Source of the DNA: Pyrus communis
Taxonomy: Eukaryota > Streptophyta > Magnoliopsida > Rosales > Rosaceae
Direction: 5' to 3'
Length of the DNA stretch: 64,000 nucleotides
Assembly: GCF_963583255.1 (NCBI RefSeq)
Contig: NC_084816.1
Span: 8,382,600 to 8,446,599 of the forward strand
The notes beneath the pieces are model-generated. The model made no database searches and was not told the DNA's origin. It was given only the letters and a program-made list of their open reading frames with translations. The position numbers and the translations under genes were made by a program. Shown here one piece after another: positions 10,459 through 22,989 of the stretch. Position 1 is the stretch's first letter, and the number at the start of each line of letters is the position of its first letter.

Positions 10459-11366
10459 TGTCACATCCCGGCCCGGGGCGGATCACTTCCAGGGCCCGCT
10501 CCACCACCGTAGCACGATATTGTCCGCTTTGGGCTTACCATTCCCTCACGGTTTTATTTTTGGGAACTCACGAGCAATTTCCCAGTGGGTCACTCATCAT
10601 GGGATTGCTCTCGTGCGCTACTCGCTTAACTTCGAAGTTCCTACGGAACCCGAAGCCAGTGAGCTCCCAAAAGACCTCGTTCTAGGTAGAGATGGGAATA
10701 TACATTTAAGGATCACCCCCTGGGCGATGTGGGATATCACAATCCACCCCCCCTCGTCGGCACACCACGGCCAGGGTTAGGCTCTGATACCAATTTGTCA
10801 CGTCCCGGCCCAGGGCGGATCACTTCCAGGGCCCGCTCCACCACCGTAGCACGATATTGTCCGCTTTGGGCTTACCATTCCCTCACGGTTTTCTTTTTGG
10901 GAACTCACGAGCAACTTCGCAGTGGGTCACCCATCATGGGATTGCTTTCGTGCGCTACTCGCTTAACTTCGAAGTTCTTACGGAACCCGACCTGGGTGAT
11001 GTGGGATATCACAATCCACCCCCCTTAGGGGCCCGACGTCCTCGTCGGCACACCACGGCCAGGGTTAGGCTCTGATACCAAATTGTCACATCCCGGCCCG
11101 GGCGGAACCACTTCCCGGGCCCGCTCCACCACGGTAGCACGATATTGTCCGCTTTGGGCTTACCATTCCCTCACGGTTTTGTCTTTGGGAACTCACGAGC
11201 AACTTCCCAGTGGGTCACCCATCATGGGATTGCTCTCGTGCGCTACTCGCTTAACTTCGAAGTTCCTACGGAACCCAAAGCCATTGAGCTCCCAAAAGGC
11301 CTCGTTCTAGGTAGAGATGGGAATATACATTTAAGGATCACCCCCTGGGCGATGTGGGATATCACA
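10459..11366 (-). mobile_element. Cassandra TRIM array: three LTRs, two internal regions
   Basis: Organisation on the plus strand is LTR 10459-10741, internal 10742-10795, LTR 10796-11013 (about 65 bp deleted), internal 11014-11083, LTR 11084-11366. One TSD, TCTAG, frames the whole array (10454-10458 and 11367-11371), so it behaves as one insertion. Both internal regions contain the complement of TGGTATCAGAGCC, the primer-binding site for initiator Met-tRNA. The second also has a GGGGGG-type polypurine tract next to the LTR. The first internal region lacks about 18 bp. No protein is encoded. Confidence 0.9.
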
Positions 11367-11371
11367 TCTAG

Positions 11372-13104
11372 ACCCAACAAAATAATAATATAAATATTTG
11401 ACATATTCCTTGGGGGAAAAAAAAATTGATATATTATATTTGACATCTTCTTTGGAGATCCTCTAACACAAACCGCCTACAATACTTTATTATTGATATT
11501 TATGTTTCATTAAAATCTTCAAAAGCTCTCCTTTTCTTTGGACCGACATTCAAATGGATATATGGGGTTTTATTGCTTTTTGGACCGTGTATTTCTAGCC
11601 ATCATTTTACAGGTTCAAATTATCATTTTTCTCAAGCACTAATTAAACCGAGATGATAGTTTGGACCAAAACAAACTGAAGAAACCAAAACAGAAAGTGA
11701 GATGAAAGTTTCTCCCAACTTCATTCGATCCATTAAAACCCAAGATTTCAACTGCATTTATCCCAATTGACCTTTTGAACATAAAATAAATACATATAAT
11801 TAGCATAGGTACAGTTAGTAAAATTAAAAATGGGTACAAATAAATTAAAAAATATGGGTACAAATACAAATAAAACTTTAAAAAATATAGGCACAAAATA
11901 TAATAAATACTTAAAAATAAATAATAGAGTAATATTGTTCTTCACAAAATTATAGCAAGAAAATAATGTACCCAAATAATTATTAACATGTTTTAAAAAA
12001 TAACTAATTATATATTTTAAAACATAAAATAAATACATATAATTAGCATGGGCACATTTAGTAAAATTAAAAATGGGTACAAATAAATTAAAAAATATGG
12101 GTACAAATACAAATAAAACTTTAAAAAATATGGGCACAAAAAAAAATAATATATGGGTACAAATTAAAACTGAAAATAAAATTGGTACAAATTAAAAAAA
12201 AAGGTTTGCAAATTAAAAATGGGTACAAACTAAAATTACAAATATATGATAAAAAATTTAGCCACAAATATAAATATACCAGATGTAACAATTCTAACAC
12301 TAAATGAATATATTTAGAAATAAAAATATTTTATTATTAAAATAATTAATGACGTTTATTAAAACCTAAGGACTTTGATCAAAAGTTGAAAATGAATAAA
12401 TTTTTAATCAATGAAGTAGTAAAAAGAGGGATGAGAACCTAATTTATCCTTTTTTTATTGTACGTTTGTGGATTAGAGAAACACTTCCTTTAGAGTAGAA
12501 CATTTATTGTGTGTTTGTGGATTAGAGAAACACCTCCTTTAGAGTAGCAATTCAGCATTGTTTATGAAAGTAATAAGTGGTTATGGGTGCTTTTACCACA
12601 CGCTACGGATTGAAAGCACTTTACAAAAAGCACTCCTGAGTATGCTGTAATTAATTGACGTAAAATGATAAGCATTTTACTTGTAACTTTGGGTTAATTA
12701 TGTTTGTACCATACATGCACTTGGTCAGGCAGAAGGACTCCACGCATTGAGCCTATAGGGACATTTCTCTTTATTTTGCCATGGAAGAAGAAATGAATGG
12801 ATTGAAGTTCCCTACGTGTACCAGTTCTTCATCACTCCCTAAGAGTAGTCTTTGGCAGCCATGTATATATGCATAATGTCGGCGGATAATATTTTGATGA
12901 TTTGGAATCGATTAGCAACTCTCAGTGGTCCAAGACAGGAAAATCTATTCGGAAGTTGTTTTCTTCTTTTTTTCCCTCTCTGTTTCCCGTTTAGACTTTA
13001 GAATCTATTTGAAAGTTTAGATGTGTCTGTCCCGCTCATTTTCTCCATGCAGAAAGGTATTTTATGTATAAAAGGGGGTTTGGATCCTATCCAGATCTTT
13101 TTTA
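11372..13104. repeat. AT-rich region with tandem duplications, no gene
   Basis: A block of about 120 bp rich in GGGTACAAAT motifs (11779-11893) is repeated 243 bp further on (12022-12137). A second duplication of about 70 bp built on GTTTGTGGATTAGAGAAACAC lies at 12460-12547. Open frames on the minus strand here are AT-driven (Phe/Tyr/Leu-rich). I see no gene. Confidence 0.55.
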
Positions 13105-13890
13105 TGAGGATTTGTCCAACGCTTTATTCTTCTTATAGAATAATATACAATTATTTTTGCAAGCATGAATTTTTTCATAACCCAATCCCACACCATGCAA
13201 CACCTTTTGTGCACTTTTATGATCTTTCGGCAAACTATAGTCCTTTGGCAACATTCTCTTGAAAACCCCCAAAAAATAGTCTAAGCACTAGTTTGAAATT
13301 CGATACCTTATTTTGCCATGCATTAACTCCACAATGGCCGTGAGCACCGAATAGTCTTTGCATCCAAGGTAGAATTCTTGGTTGGCACTTTTTAACAGTT
13401 TTTCATATTGTTCGAAAGCTTCAATGTCCATGGGTTCAAGCACATCATCATCCCCTTCCTCATTCGTATTAATTGAGGGAACTAGAAAAGCTTCATTTAT
13501 AAAGTCCATAACTTGTTCGTTAGGATCCACATTAGGTTCAACATTTTCCATTCGTGTCACATTTGATGATGAAGCATAGTGTAATTGTTCCCCATGGTGA
13601 TTTCAATTCGTATATGTGTCTATCATCCCATTTCTTAGCAAGTGGAATCAAACATTTTCAAAAGTCTCATTTAAGGTGTTGTTACACCTCCTACACGGAC
13701 ACCGGATTCTAAGTGCCCATGGGTTGTGTTTGGATGTGAACTCAATAAACTCATTTATTTCATCCAAGTACTCAAGTGCACATCTATTCGGATTATGTAT
13801 CCACTGTCTGTCCATAATGTCTACAAGCACAATAAAAGTGCAATCAATACATAACTGCAATGAGATATTGTCACCTTATGCCTCCGGTTA
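13105..13890 (-). pseudogene. TNP2-like CACTA transposase, N-terminal relic
   Basis: One reading frame runs through the region on the minus strand, broken by in-frame stops near 13285, 13605 and 13645. The first part (13648-13815) has DRQWIHNPNR, EFIEFTSKHNP and IRCPCRRC, matching the transposase-associated domain at the start of TNP2 proteins. After the second stop an NHHGEQ-like motif appears, then an acidic linker, then a block with KRMLPKDYSLP and GLGYEKIHAC (about 13120-13240) typical of the transition into the transposase body. The stops replace what look like Lys and Trp codons, so this is simple decay without frameshifts. The catalytic part is missing. Confidence 0.8.
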
Positions 13891-15309
13891 GGGCCCTAAT
13901 CTTATTTGGGAATGCACAGTTATGTAACGCAGTTTACGGCTCCATTGAATTAGATTTCGATGTGGAAAATTTATGATAGCATCTCCCTACAGTTTTCAAG
14001 TGTCCAACGTAGATATCAAAATACATATCCGGCACTCAAAGAATGTAAAGAGATGTGACCGAAATTCCCATGATCGAAACCTAATCCTTGAACCATAAAC
14101 TATGTCCCATAACTGGGCATTTCCAAACTGTCCAAATAATGGGACAATCAAAGAGTCCATTGGACCGTAGTTATGTTTTCGCATCCATGTGCAAAATTTA
14201 ACTAATCCTCGAACAGAAGGCTAAGCTTTTATTGAAAATATGCATACGGAGTTAATTACTATTAACTCAATGCAACACAAAACAATTTTGTACGAGACGT
14301 ACACCTTTGGTTTTCATCCAAAAACCAAATACGAACAATACACCTCTAATTAATAAACAAATTAATAATTTACCTCTAATTTGTTGTAAATTCAAATAAC
14401 TCCTACTTAAAAAATCAAATAATATACCTCTAATTTTGTCGTTCACCGAGCAATTATCGTGGATACCAACCCTAAACACAACAAATTTAATGGCATTAGT
14501 TTGAATTCACAACAAAATTTTGAAATATATACAGGAAACACTTACTGAATACAATAGTGAGGAAGCATGATAGAGGCAACAGCTGTAAAATTTACAGTTT
14601 TCGGCTCTGCACCTGAGGAATCTAATGATAAAGATGAACAATTTGCACGATGAACAAGCCATCACGCAAAACATATAGGTTCAAAATATGGCACCAAATT
14701 TAACCGCATTTTTTACCCCTTACGCGACGAACCATTTGTTTCGCAAAACGTATAGATTCCAAATATGACGGTAAATTTAACCGTGTTTTTTACGCCCATT
14801 ACGCGACGAATTACTTTTGCGTCTCGCAAAGTTTCTTGCACGACGAACAGATACATAATTGATTATAATTATGAAATTTACGTAAAAATAGATCTTCATT
14901 ATCTATATTTACGTAAATTTCATAATTACAAACAAATATTCAATTATAATATTTATTCCAAAAAGTAATAGAAAACTTAAAGAAATTAAATTAGCTAAAT
15001 CAATTATTTAAACAAGAAAACATGAATAAAAGGCTAATTAAGTTCAAATACATAACTTCAACGCCTCCTCCATCAACTTCATCAACTCTTCATTCGTATC
15101 ATCGAGAGTATAGTTACACTGTTACACATATATGTAAATAATATTTACAACATATAAAAAAATAATTTCACAAAATTAATTATTTTCAACATTTGTCACA
15201 CTTAGTAATAATTGATCCATCAACGCCTTCTTCACGTCCTCAGGCACATATTTCCAAGAGCAACACTCAGCAGTCGAACAATTGTTTCACATTGCTAAAC
15301 TAATCGAAT

Positions 15310-16600
15310 GCGCAAACTCTAATATTTTGTCATATCATGGGGCCTAGGGGGCATGCTTTGCATAAGGTATCTTTCCTCCATTCGAGCCCAGACCACTGCT
15401 TTCCTACTATCGCTATTATTCGCCATCAGGTGTACAAAAGAATGTGAAGAAAATTGCAAAACAATTTGCGCTTATAAAGAACACAAAACACTTTACGCGA
15501 TGAACAATTTGTCGCGCGCTGATGACCACAACCTTTAAGCAACAAAACCTTCATCGCTCAAAGTATGAAATAAACGTTCAATAAATGACACGACTTCAAC
15601 ACTAGACCATGGCTTTGCATAATAAAATTTCGTCCCTCAACGTTTTCGCCATATCATGGGGCTTAGGGGGCATGCTTTGCATACGGTTTCTTTCCTTCAT
15701 TCGAGCCCAGACCGCCGCTCTCCTAATGTCCCTATTATTCACCATTAGGTGTACAAAAGAATGTGAAGAAAACTGCAAAACAGTCTGTGCTTATAAAGAA
15801 CACATAACACTTTACGCGACGAACAATTCGTCGTGTGTTGATGACCACAACCTTTGCGCGACGAAACCTTCATCACATAAAGTACGAAATAAATACACAA
15901 TAAATGAAACGACTTCAACGCCACCGACCATGGCTTTGCGCGACGAAATTTCGTCCCTCAACGTTTTCATCATATCATAGGCCTGGAAGGCATGCTTTGC
16001 ATACTGTTTCTTTCCTCTATTTGAGCCTAGACCGCCGCTCTCCTACTATCCCTATTATCTGCCATCTGGTATACAAAAGAATGTAAAGAAAATTGCAAAA
16101 CAGTCTGTGCTTATAAAGAACATGCAACACTTTATGTGATGAACAATTCGTCCCATGTTGATGACCACAACCTTTGCGTGAAGAAACCTTCATCATGCAA
16201 AGTACGAAATAAATAAGCAATAAATGACACGACTTCAATGCCACCGACTATGGCTTTGTGCGACGAAATTTCATCCCTCAATATTTTCGTCATATCATGG
16301 GGCCCAAGGAGGGCATGCTCTGCATATGGTTTCTTTCCATCATTCGAGCCGGACAACCGCTCTCTTACTATCCCTATTATCTACCATTAGGTGTACAAAA
16401 GGATGTGAAGAAAATTGCAAAACAATATGTGCTTATAAAGAACACATAATACCTTACGTGATGAATTGATCGCGCGTTGATGACCACAACCTTTGCGCGA
16501 TGAAACCTTTGTCGCACAAAGTATGAAATAAATACTCAATCAATGACACGACTTCAACACCACCGACCATGGCTTTGCACGACTTCAACACTTTGACTAA
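15310..16600. repeat. Tandem array, four units of about 320 bp
   Basis: The anchor ATATCATGG/ATATCATAG recurs at 15332, 15651, 15972 and 16292, giving periods of 319-321 bp. Each unit has a GCATGCT(T/C)TGCATA block, a TGTACAAAAGAATGTGAAGAAA-like block and GACGAA motifs. The array lies in the subterminal region of the CACTA element. Open frames of similar sequence in each unit carry many substitutions and no shared start, so they are not treated as genes. Confidence 0.85.
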
Positions 16601-16926
16601 CAACTGACAGTCTAGTAAATGTTTGGACCTTTGCTCGACAAAGCATTGGTTGCGCAAACTGACAAACGCCCTATCTATTTTGGCGCCAAAATACAAGAAT
16701 TTGCACCTTTTTTTGCGAACCTTTGCACGACGAAGAGGTTTTTTTTTTTTTCACGCAAACTACTTTTGCACGACAAAACATGACATCACACAAGTTGTTT
16801 GTCCCATTAAATTATTTCTGATGAAGTTGCGCGACGGAATGGTACATTCATCACGCTAACCTGGTTTGTACAACGAGTTTCCTTTCGTTGCATAATGTTT
16901 GGTTGCGCAAATGATTTTTACTAGTG

Positions 16927-18269
16927 TATCTAATTAGGTCTTAAACTTTCTTTTAATTACCTTAGTACATATAAATGTTAAATAGTTTATCAATATCATC
17001 CCATATGGTTTGACCTCTTTACATGACGTGGGATTCCATGTATATATATGTGAATTTTGGCCTATCCCTAATTACTTTTAACTCGATTACTTCGTAATAA
17101 TTATCAATTTATAGGTTACTATGTTGATTACTCGAAAAAAACAAATTGAAACTGAAGAAGAGTAAGGAATTGATGAAAATAACATAAAATGTTGGTGACT
17201 ACGGAGGTCGAGTGGTTGTCAACATTTTGAAAAGCAAGTTGTTCCGATCCGGACCAAAGTGACCCCCGACTTCTCATTTGTCCACAGAGGACAATTATTT
17301 TCTTTTAATTTCTTGGCTGGTCAACATCGGAGAAGATTCAAGGCCACTCCAATGTTTTCAAATAACGGAAAAACAGATTGGAGAATCAAAACTATGCTTG
17401 TAATTCCATACAAGTGCAGTATATTCGATTGTGTGCTGGTGAATGCGATCGAACATGTGGTATTGTTCACAACTCATTTGGAAATATCAAACGGCATTTC
17501 CCGGATGATTATCAATGTTCAGTTGTCGATTGGCCAAGAAAAGGGTAGCAAAATTTACTTCAGTTGTGTTTTCTCAATCTTATTTATTTCTATTTGATGT
17601 AAAACAAATGGCAGAACGGATCGGAGAGGAAATGGACCATCGGAAGACAAAGAGACGCGGTGCAAATTTATAGATTTGGTATCCAAGCTCCGATTTAGGA
17701 AAGGGAATGCCACAAGTCCAACACTCCACTTTGATAAGAGAGACAATGGATTTTGGCCATTCGGGGTCTTTTCAGCCTCTAAAACAGTGTTTAATGTTTC
17801 GTAATAAAAATTGGACTCTTTGTTGTCCGATTGATTTTTAATTAATGTTGTTTTAATTCTTAGAAGTTCTTTGAGTTGTTATAAATGTTCGTAATATTTA
17901 CTTAAGCCATCTAGATGTATCAATGGCATTCATTAAAGAATCATCAAATACAACATTCGAGATTTCTATCAATTTTCTGGTGGGTTCCATACTTTGTTTT
18001 ACAAGAGATTACGTTGGTAACCCTTTAATCGCTTTGTGCTGCATCACTACTAAAATTTTACTTAAAGCGCAGATATTGTTATTAGCATGCTAGCTTTGTT
18101 TTTATAAATAACTAATCAAATGATAATTAACTGTGTCTAAAGTAAACTCATATTTTACTTTCATTTAGGATGTGGAAGTGCTTTTAAAAGAGTTAAAAGC
18201 GCTTTCATATTAACAAAGTCATGTTTGGGAAAAAGAATTAAAGTGTTTCTGAGTTTGAAAAAGCACTCA
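16927..18269. other. Intergenic, one unrecognised 112-codon frame
   Basis: A plus-strand frame at 17259-17597 is open for 112 codons and includes HRGQLFSFNFLAGQHRRRF, but I recognise no domain. It could be a gene fragment or chance. The rest is AT-rich with no clear element. Confidence 0.3.
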
Positions 18270-18270
18270 A

Positions 18271-18775
18271 GGGCTCATTTGATGTCTAAGATTGGCTTGC
18301 CTTGGACAATTTACTATATTCAAATGAACATTCAATAAAATATGAATGTCAACTTGCGTAACTTGTCCAAGTAAGGGTAGAAGATGAAGAAGTCATGAAG
18401 AAAACTTGTCCCTCTCATATCTATCATTTTTTTTGAGATTATGATGGATAAGTTTTTTTCATGATTTCTCTATTCTACCTTCACATGGACAAAATATGCA
18501 CAGTTGGCGTCATCCATGTTTTCATTCAACATTCATTAAATTTAGTGAGATGTCAAGCCAAGCTAAAGTTCATTTGATTTTTAGGATTTAGCTTGGCATG
18601 GACAACTCACTAAATTCAATAAACGCTAATAGAAATATGGATGTCACCTTGCATATTTTGTCCAAGTGAAGGTATAAAAGATGTATAAGTCATGAAAAAA
18701 CTTGTCCCTCTTAGACTTGCCATTTTTATGGGGATTGAGAGGGTAAGTTTTTTTCATGATCTCTCCAATTTTACT
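18271..18775. mobile_element. Foldback MITE pair
   Basis: The first copy (18271-about 18577) begins CTCATTTGATGTCTAAG...GGCTTG and ends in its imperfect inverse (GTCAAGCCAAGCTAAAGTTCATTTGAT), so it can fold on itself. A second, one-ended copy follows (about 18567-18775) sharing AAACTTGTCCCTCT and AAGTTTTTTTCATGAT. There is no coding capacity. Confidence 0.5.
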
Positions 18776-18948
18776 AAGTAATGCTAAGGACTAAATTTGT
18801 AGACAAAATTTACAAACTAAATTATCTCTCACCAATAGGAAATGAGCACATTTATCAACGCTTAAATAATAATCTAATCACTAACTTCCATGTCATTTAG
18901 TTTAGTAAATTTTATCTACAAATTAAGTCTCCCTAGCATTACTCCTTG
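18775..18948. mobile_element. MITE with AGTAATGCTA-type termini
   Basis: Left end AGTAATGCTAAGGACTAAATT is matched by an inverted right end ...CCCTAGCATTACT. About 170 bp, AT-rich and non-coding. The superfamily is not determined. Confidence 0.55.
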
Positions 18949-18961
18949 TACATTTACTTGG

Positions 18962-19112
18962 ATAAGGATAAGTTACGGAGACGAAATTTGTAAACCAAAT
19001 GATGTGTTATCAATAGGTAATAAGTACGTTAATTAACACGTAAGTAATAATTCAACCATCGAAATCCACATCATTTGGCTATAAATTTGATCTCCCTAGC
19101 ATTACCCCTTAA
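18962..19112. mobile_element. Second, diverged MITE of the same type
   Basis: A GGAGACGAAATTTGTA start and an inverted ...AAATTTGATCTCCCTAGCATTACC end make this a relative of the preceding unit, placed right beside it. The left terminus is degenerate. Confidence 0.45.
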
Positions 19113-19338
19113 ATAAATATTCAATTTTGCATCTACAGTTTCAATATACATTCATTAAATTTAGTGATTGCAAGCTCAAACCAATTCTAAGCATGAACTA
19201 AGATTGTGCTTTCAGATATTACGTGCATTTTTATTAGGCTTTTTAGTCAAAATAATGCCTAAGATTTACATAACTCATCACTTTCGTCCTTGAAATTTGA
19301 AATCAATAGAAGTAATCCCTGAATTTATCCATCATAAA

Positions 19339-21540
19339 TGACACACCCCGACCGAGATCAGGGCGTGCTGGCCGTCACACGAAGGTGACGTAGCCATGTG
19401 CACGTGCGGAAGCTAATGAGATAGTAATGTAAAAGTACGAATAATTTTAAAACTAGCATACAAAGTACTAAGACAAGTACTAGCGTAAGTGAAACGCTAA
19501 GTTCAGAGCAAGACTACAGCAGTCCAAAGAAAATGATACGACAATAGTGCACCTGAAGGTGACCCTACAATGGTGAGTGTCTGTCAGAAATGCCGGGACG
19601 CCCTCTGGGAAAACCACCGAAACTGCTAAGCAACTAGAACCTGGAGGGGCGCAAAAACAAAAGCGTAAGTGGGCAAAAACAAAGCTCTTGAAAACCATTT
19701 AGCAAAATACATTCTAACCCCTCGCCGTAAAACTTGTATACTTCCCAGAAAATAAACATATATACGTATGTATAAATATGCCAAACATGCTCAAGGGTAT
19801 ACTAAACATGCTCAAGAATGTGCCATGTCAAAGCCTCGTAACGATATGCAAGTGCTCAGGTATAAATCACATCAATAGCATAACATCTGGCAGCCGGAGT
19901 CACCTAACGTGACCTGTACGGCTGCATATAGAGCTCAAATCTCAAACTCAACAACGAAACAACTGAACCTGCCCACGAGTCGGAACCACCTAAAGTGGTC
20001 TGTACGACAGGACTGGGTGTAACGTATATATACGCTCTAGTGCTACGATCACGTGAAGGCTGTGCGAATAATCGCGGGTCACCTACGAGTCGGAACCACC
20101 TAATGTGGTCTGTACGACAAGCCTGTGCACCTAGCTTGGATCCAAGCTGAGCATATGGTGCGGGAGGTGAACATCACGTGAAGGACTGTGCCCTGCTCAG
20201 GGCGGGAGCACTAACACCGGGGGTGCAGGTTATGAGCTCTCTAAGCATATCAAACTACTGCTGAATGTAAATATGAATAACATTTACCTGGCACTTACCT
20301 GTGCTTCCACAGCACCCAACATGTATATATATATATGTATGCCACTACTAATGCATGCGATGATGCATAAACGACAATCATAAGGTGCATGGCATAAAAC
20401 AAATAACCCTTTTTATTTAATTTCTGGGAATATAAATGTATATAGGTATATATGGAAAACCAAAAGGCCACTCACTGATAAGTGGAAGGGTCGTAGCCCC
20501 CCTGCCTCGAGTGACCACGCTCGTCCTCGTGATACGTATCACCTATACGCGAAACAACTACAAAAACGTTAATTTAAAAGCACATAACTAACTTCTCGTA
20601 ATAACTTCTCATACATTGCTCAAAATGGACAATTGAATATACCAACGTGCTCTACACAACCTCAGGATCACAACCATATTTTTAGAATAATTTTCCTCCG
20701 CCGCACGCGCCGGCTACGCGCAGGCACGTGCGGTGCACACTGACGGCGTCAACTGACGCCGTTAGGAATATTCCGTCAGTTTTGACAGATTCCGTTAACG
20801 GCGTCAGGAATATTCCGTAAGATTTGACGGAATATTCCGTCACCTTCTCCGGCGCCGTCGCCGGCGCCGGAAAACTGGAAAAACTTCAAACTTAGTTTTC
20901 TCACTCGTTTCTCAACCAATTTTCATGATTTTTGAACCAAAATGAAGCTTAGGACTAGTAGAATCATGATATACCACTTTTAAAAGCTAAAAACCACGCG
21001 ATCATACCTGTCTTCAAACTCAAAAACCGGCCAACTTTGAACCAAGCTTTCCCGACGTCCAAACTCGTCCAACGAAGCACTCCGAGGCTCCTTGGGACCT
21101 CACTAAGACATCTACGAGCTTAAAAATCCCAAAAACAAGCTAGATTAAGTTTGCATGAATAGTATTCAAAACGGATTACCTCGAATCGACGTGAAAACTA
21201 ATGATTTCTCACCTGAAAATAGTATGGTCGTGCTCCTCTCAACCTCACGAGTTCATTGGTGTCCTTGGTTTCCTCGATCCACGAAGGTTTGGGTGAGTTA
21301 TGAGTTGTCCGTACAAGTTTGAAGGAAGAAGAAGAAGAAATGGGAGCACGGGAGAGAGAGAGACAAAGAGACAGAGAAGAGACAGAGGGAGAGGGAAACA
21401 CGGGAGAGAGACAGGGTGTGTGAGTGTGTGTGTGGTCCTACAACACCACACAACACAACACTAAACGTAAATGTAACGAACTAGGGGTAAAAAGGTAAAT
21501 TCACACGTACGTTTCGTTAGTTTCGAGACGGGATGTCACA
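19339..21540 (-). mobile_element. Solo LTR of Tekay-type chromovirus, copy 2
   Basis: A 2202-bp unit is inverted relative to copy 1, with plus-strand ends TGACACACCCC and GGGATGTCACA. Its TSD is ATAAA (19334-19338 and 21541-21545). It shares the palindrome cluster (20765, 20807, 20829) and the hairpin series (about 19900-20130) with copy 1. No internal coding region, hence solo LTR. Confidence 0.88.
20765..20838. promoter_or_regulatory. GGAATATTCC palindrome cluster in LTR copy 2
   Basis: Exact GGAATATTCC occurs at 20765-20774, 20807-20816 and 20829-20838, equivalent to the cluster in copy 1. Retention of three sites in both copies supports an old LTR feature. Confidence 0.45.
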
Positions 21541-21811
21541 ATAAATCATTTTGGTCATTCCTTGAAAAATTAAGGATCAAATGACAAAAATACCTTCAAT
21601 TTAATAAACAATGTGCCAAAATGATTTGACAAAAATTGAGGGTGTTTTTGTCATTTTATCTTTATTTAATAGAGGTTTTTCAAGGAATGACCAAAATGAT
21701 TGATAATAGACAAATTCAAATGACCACTTCTATTGATTTCAAATCTCAATGATCAAAGTGATGAGTTATGCAAATCTTAATAATCATTTTAGTTAAAAAA
21801 TCTTTTTATTA

Positions 21812-22989
21812 AAAATATAAGTGGCCATGGGGAAGCGCTTCTGAACAAAAATACTTTTTGAACGGAACCTAATTGTACCTACAACTAATTTTGACGTTAT
21901 ACTGATTTCCTCTTATTAGACACCTTAAAAATATCAATTGATTCCTGAACAATGAACAATTTATCGTTCTTTGGCTAGCGTTGACCACACAGGTTTAATA
22001 TTTCCCTCGGTTTTCCTTGGTCACATCACATGCATGGTATTAGTACCACACATAAAATATTGTCCTTGCATTGAAAATGTCTTAACATATTATCTGTCAT
22101 ATACCATTTTAATTAAAGTATTACATCTTCTAATGTTGTGACTAATTCTAAATACCATATTGATCACTGTCACTATCATCAATTGTATTATATGTCTTAA
22201 ATTCAACTCCCTCGCGTGAATGAAAATGAATGTAGACGGTCTTCTTTATAAGCATGCTTTCATGCATTGGGCCAATGTGGCTTTCAAATTCTCAATGTGT
22301 ACTCTGAAATGTTCGGATTGCTAATTACAAAAAAACCACATCAACTAATTCTAAATTAAGTGATATTTCTTCTTTTAATATTAGGTTTAGAGTTCATATC
22401 TCTTCCCTTCCGATTCACTACAACAAAGTATCATAGCTGGCGCAATGGATTTGTATTTTCTTGTATCCACATTATTTATTAAATACTATGAACGCAATGA
22501 ACCAGAATATTTTAGAAATAAGTAATGCAATGTTATTTTTCAATGAAAACGCAATGATATTTGAGCCCAACATTACCTTATAGCTTATCAATGTATTCAT
22601 AAATATGTGAATGTCTCGCGCGCAGTCATGCGTTGATATTGACCATCAGGGAGCCACGATCGATCACCAGGTTTAGTTGATCGATCAGTACTGTAGCGTA
22701 GGTGCACGGTAAAGCGGCGCCCATCTGTTGATTTGGTAGAGGCTTCTTGTTCTTCAAGTCTTGAGGAGCAATCGATGGGTATTTTGCGGAAGGGAATTTA
22801 ATTTCCAAGTTGTATTCTAGTTTTCTAGGGTTTCCTGTTCCAACTCCTATTGTAACCTAAAGTCTATATATAACAAGACTTTAGGGGGTTGTAGAACATG
22901 GAGAGAATTACCAAGGAAATAGTTTGAGTGGAGTGAGAGGGGTGTGAGAGAGATTAAAACCTAGGGTTGTAGAACATACAGAGTATTAT
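21812..22989. other. Intergenic, no gene seen
   Basis: A CACTACAACAAAG motif at about 22428 looks like one CACTA terminus, but no partner end was found. At 22620-22900 there is less AT-rich sequence with a TATATATAA box (about 22866) and a 60-codon minus-strand frame that I do not recognise. It could be part of an old LTR. Confidence 0.4.

Larger units (their letters stand above)
13105..16926 (-). mobile_element. Truncated CACTA (En/Spm) transposon
   Basis: The right end reads, on the minus strand, CACTAGTAAAAATCATTTGC, a standard CACTA terminus ending at 16926. Inward lie many GCGACGAA-type subterminal motifs, a tandem array (15310-16600), and then the start of a TNP2-like transposase (13105-13890). 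The left end is lost near 13105, so the partner terminal repeat and TSD cannot be checked. Confidence 0.8.
19237..21802. mobile_element. Mutator-type MITE, split by solo LTR 19339-21540
   Basis: Outer ends form a long terminal inverted repeat (GGCTTTTTAGTCAAAAT... against the inverse of ...ATTTTAGTTAAAAAATC), both continuing into an AACTCATCACTTT block. A 9-bp TSD TTTTTATTA flanks it (19228-19236 and 21803-21811), the size expected for Mutator-like elements. Removing the solo LTR leaves a non-coding foldback unit of about 360 bp. Confidence 0.8.

Noticed and set aside
10096..11366. 5S rRNA gene
   Set aside because: The 5S-like core is diverged and sits inside a TRIM LTR with TSD and primer-binding site, so it is Cassandra and not a functional 5S gene.
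10157..11393. Several 70-99 codon frames repeated in similar form, also at 42909-43670 and 50186-50575
   Set aside because: They lie in Cassandra LTRs, which are non-coding; the frames recur because the LTRs recur.
15609..15980. 123-codon open frame as a protein gene
   Set aside because: It lies in the tandem array, and each unit gives a different truncated version, which argues against selection on the protein.
15310..16600. CRISPR-like or satellite array
   Set aside because: The units are 320 bp without spacer structure and lie within a CACTA element in a plant genome; CRISPR does not apply.
17259..17597. 112-codon frame as a host gene
   Set aside because: No domain, promoter or splice context supports it; kept only as an unrecognised frame.
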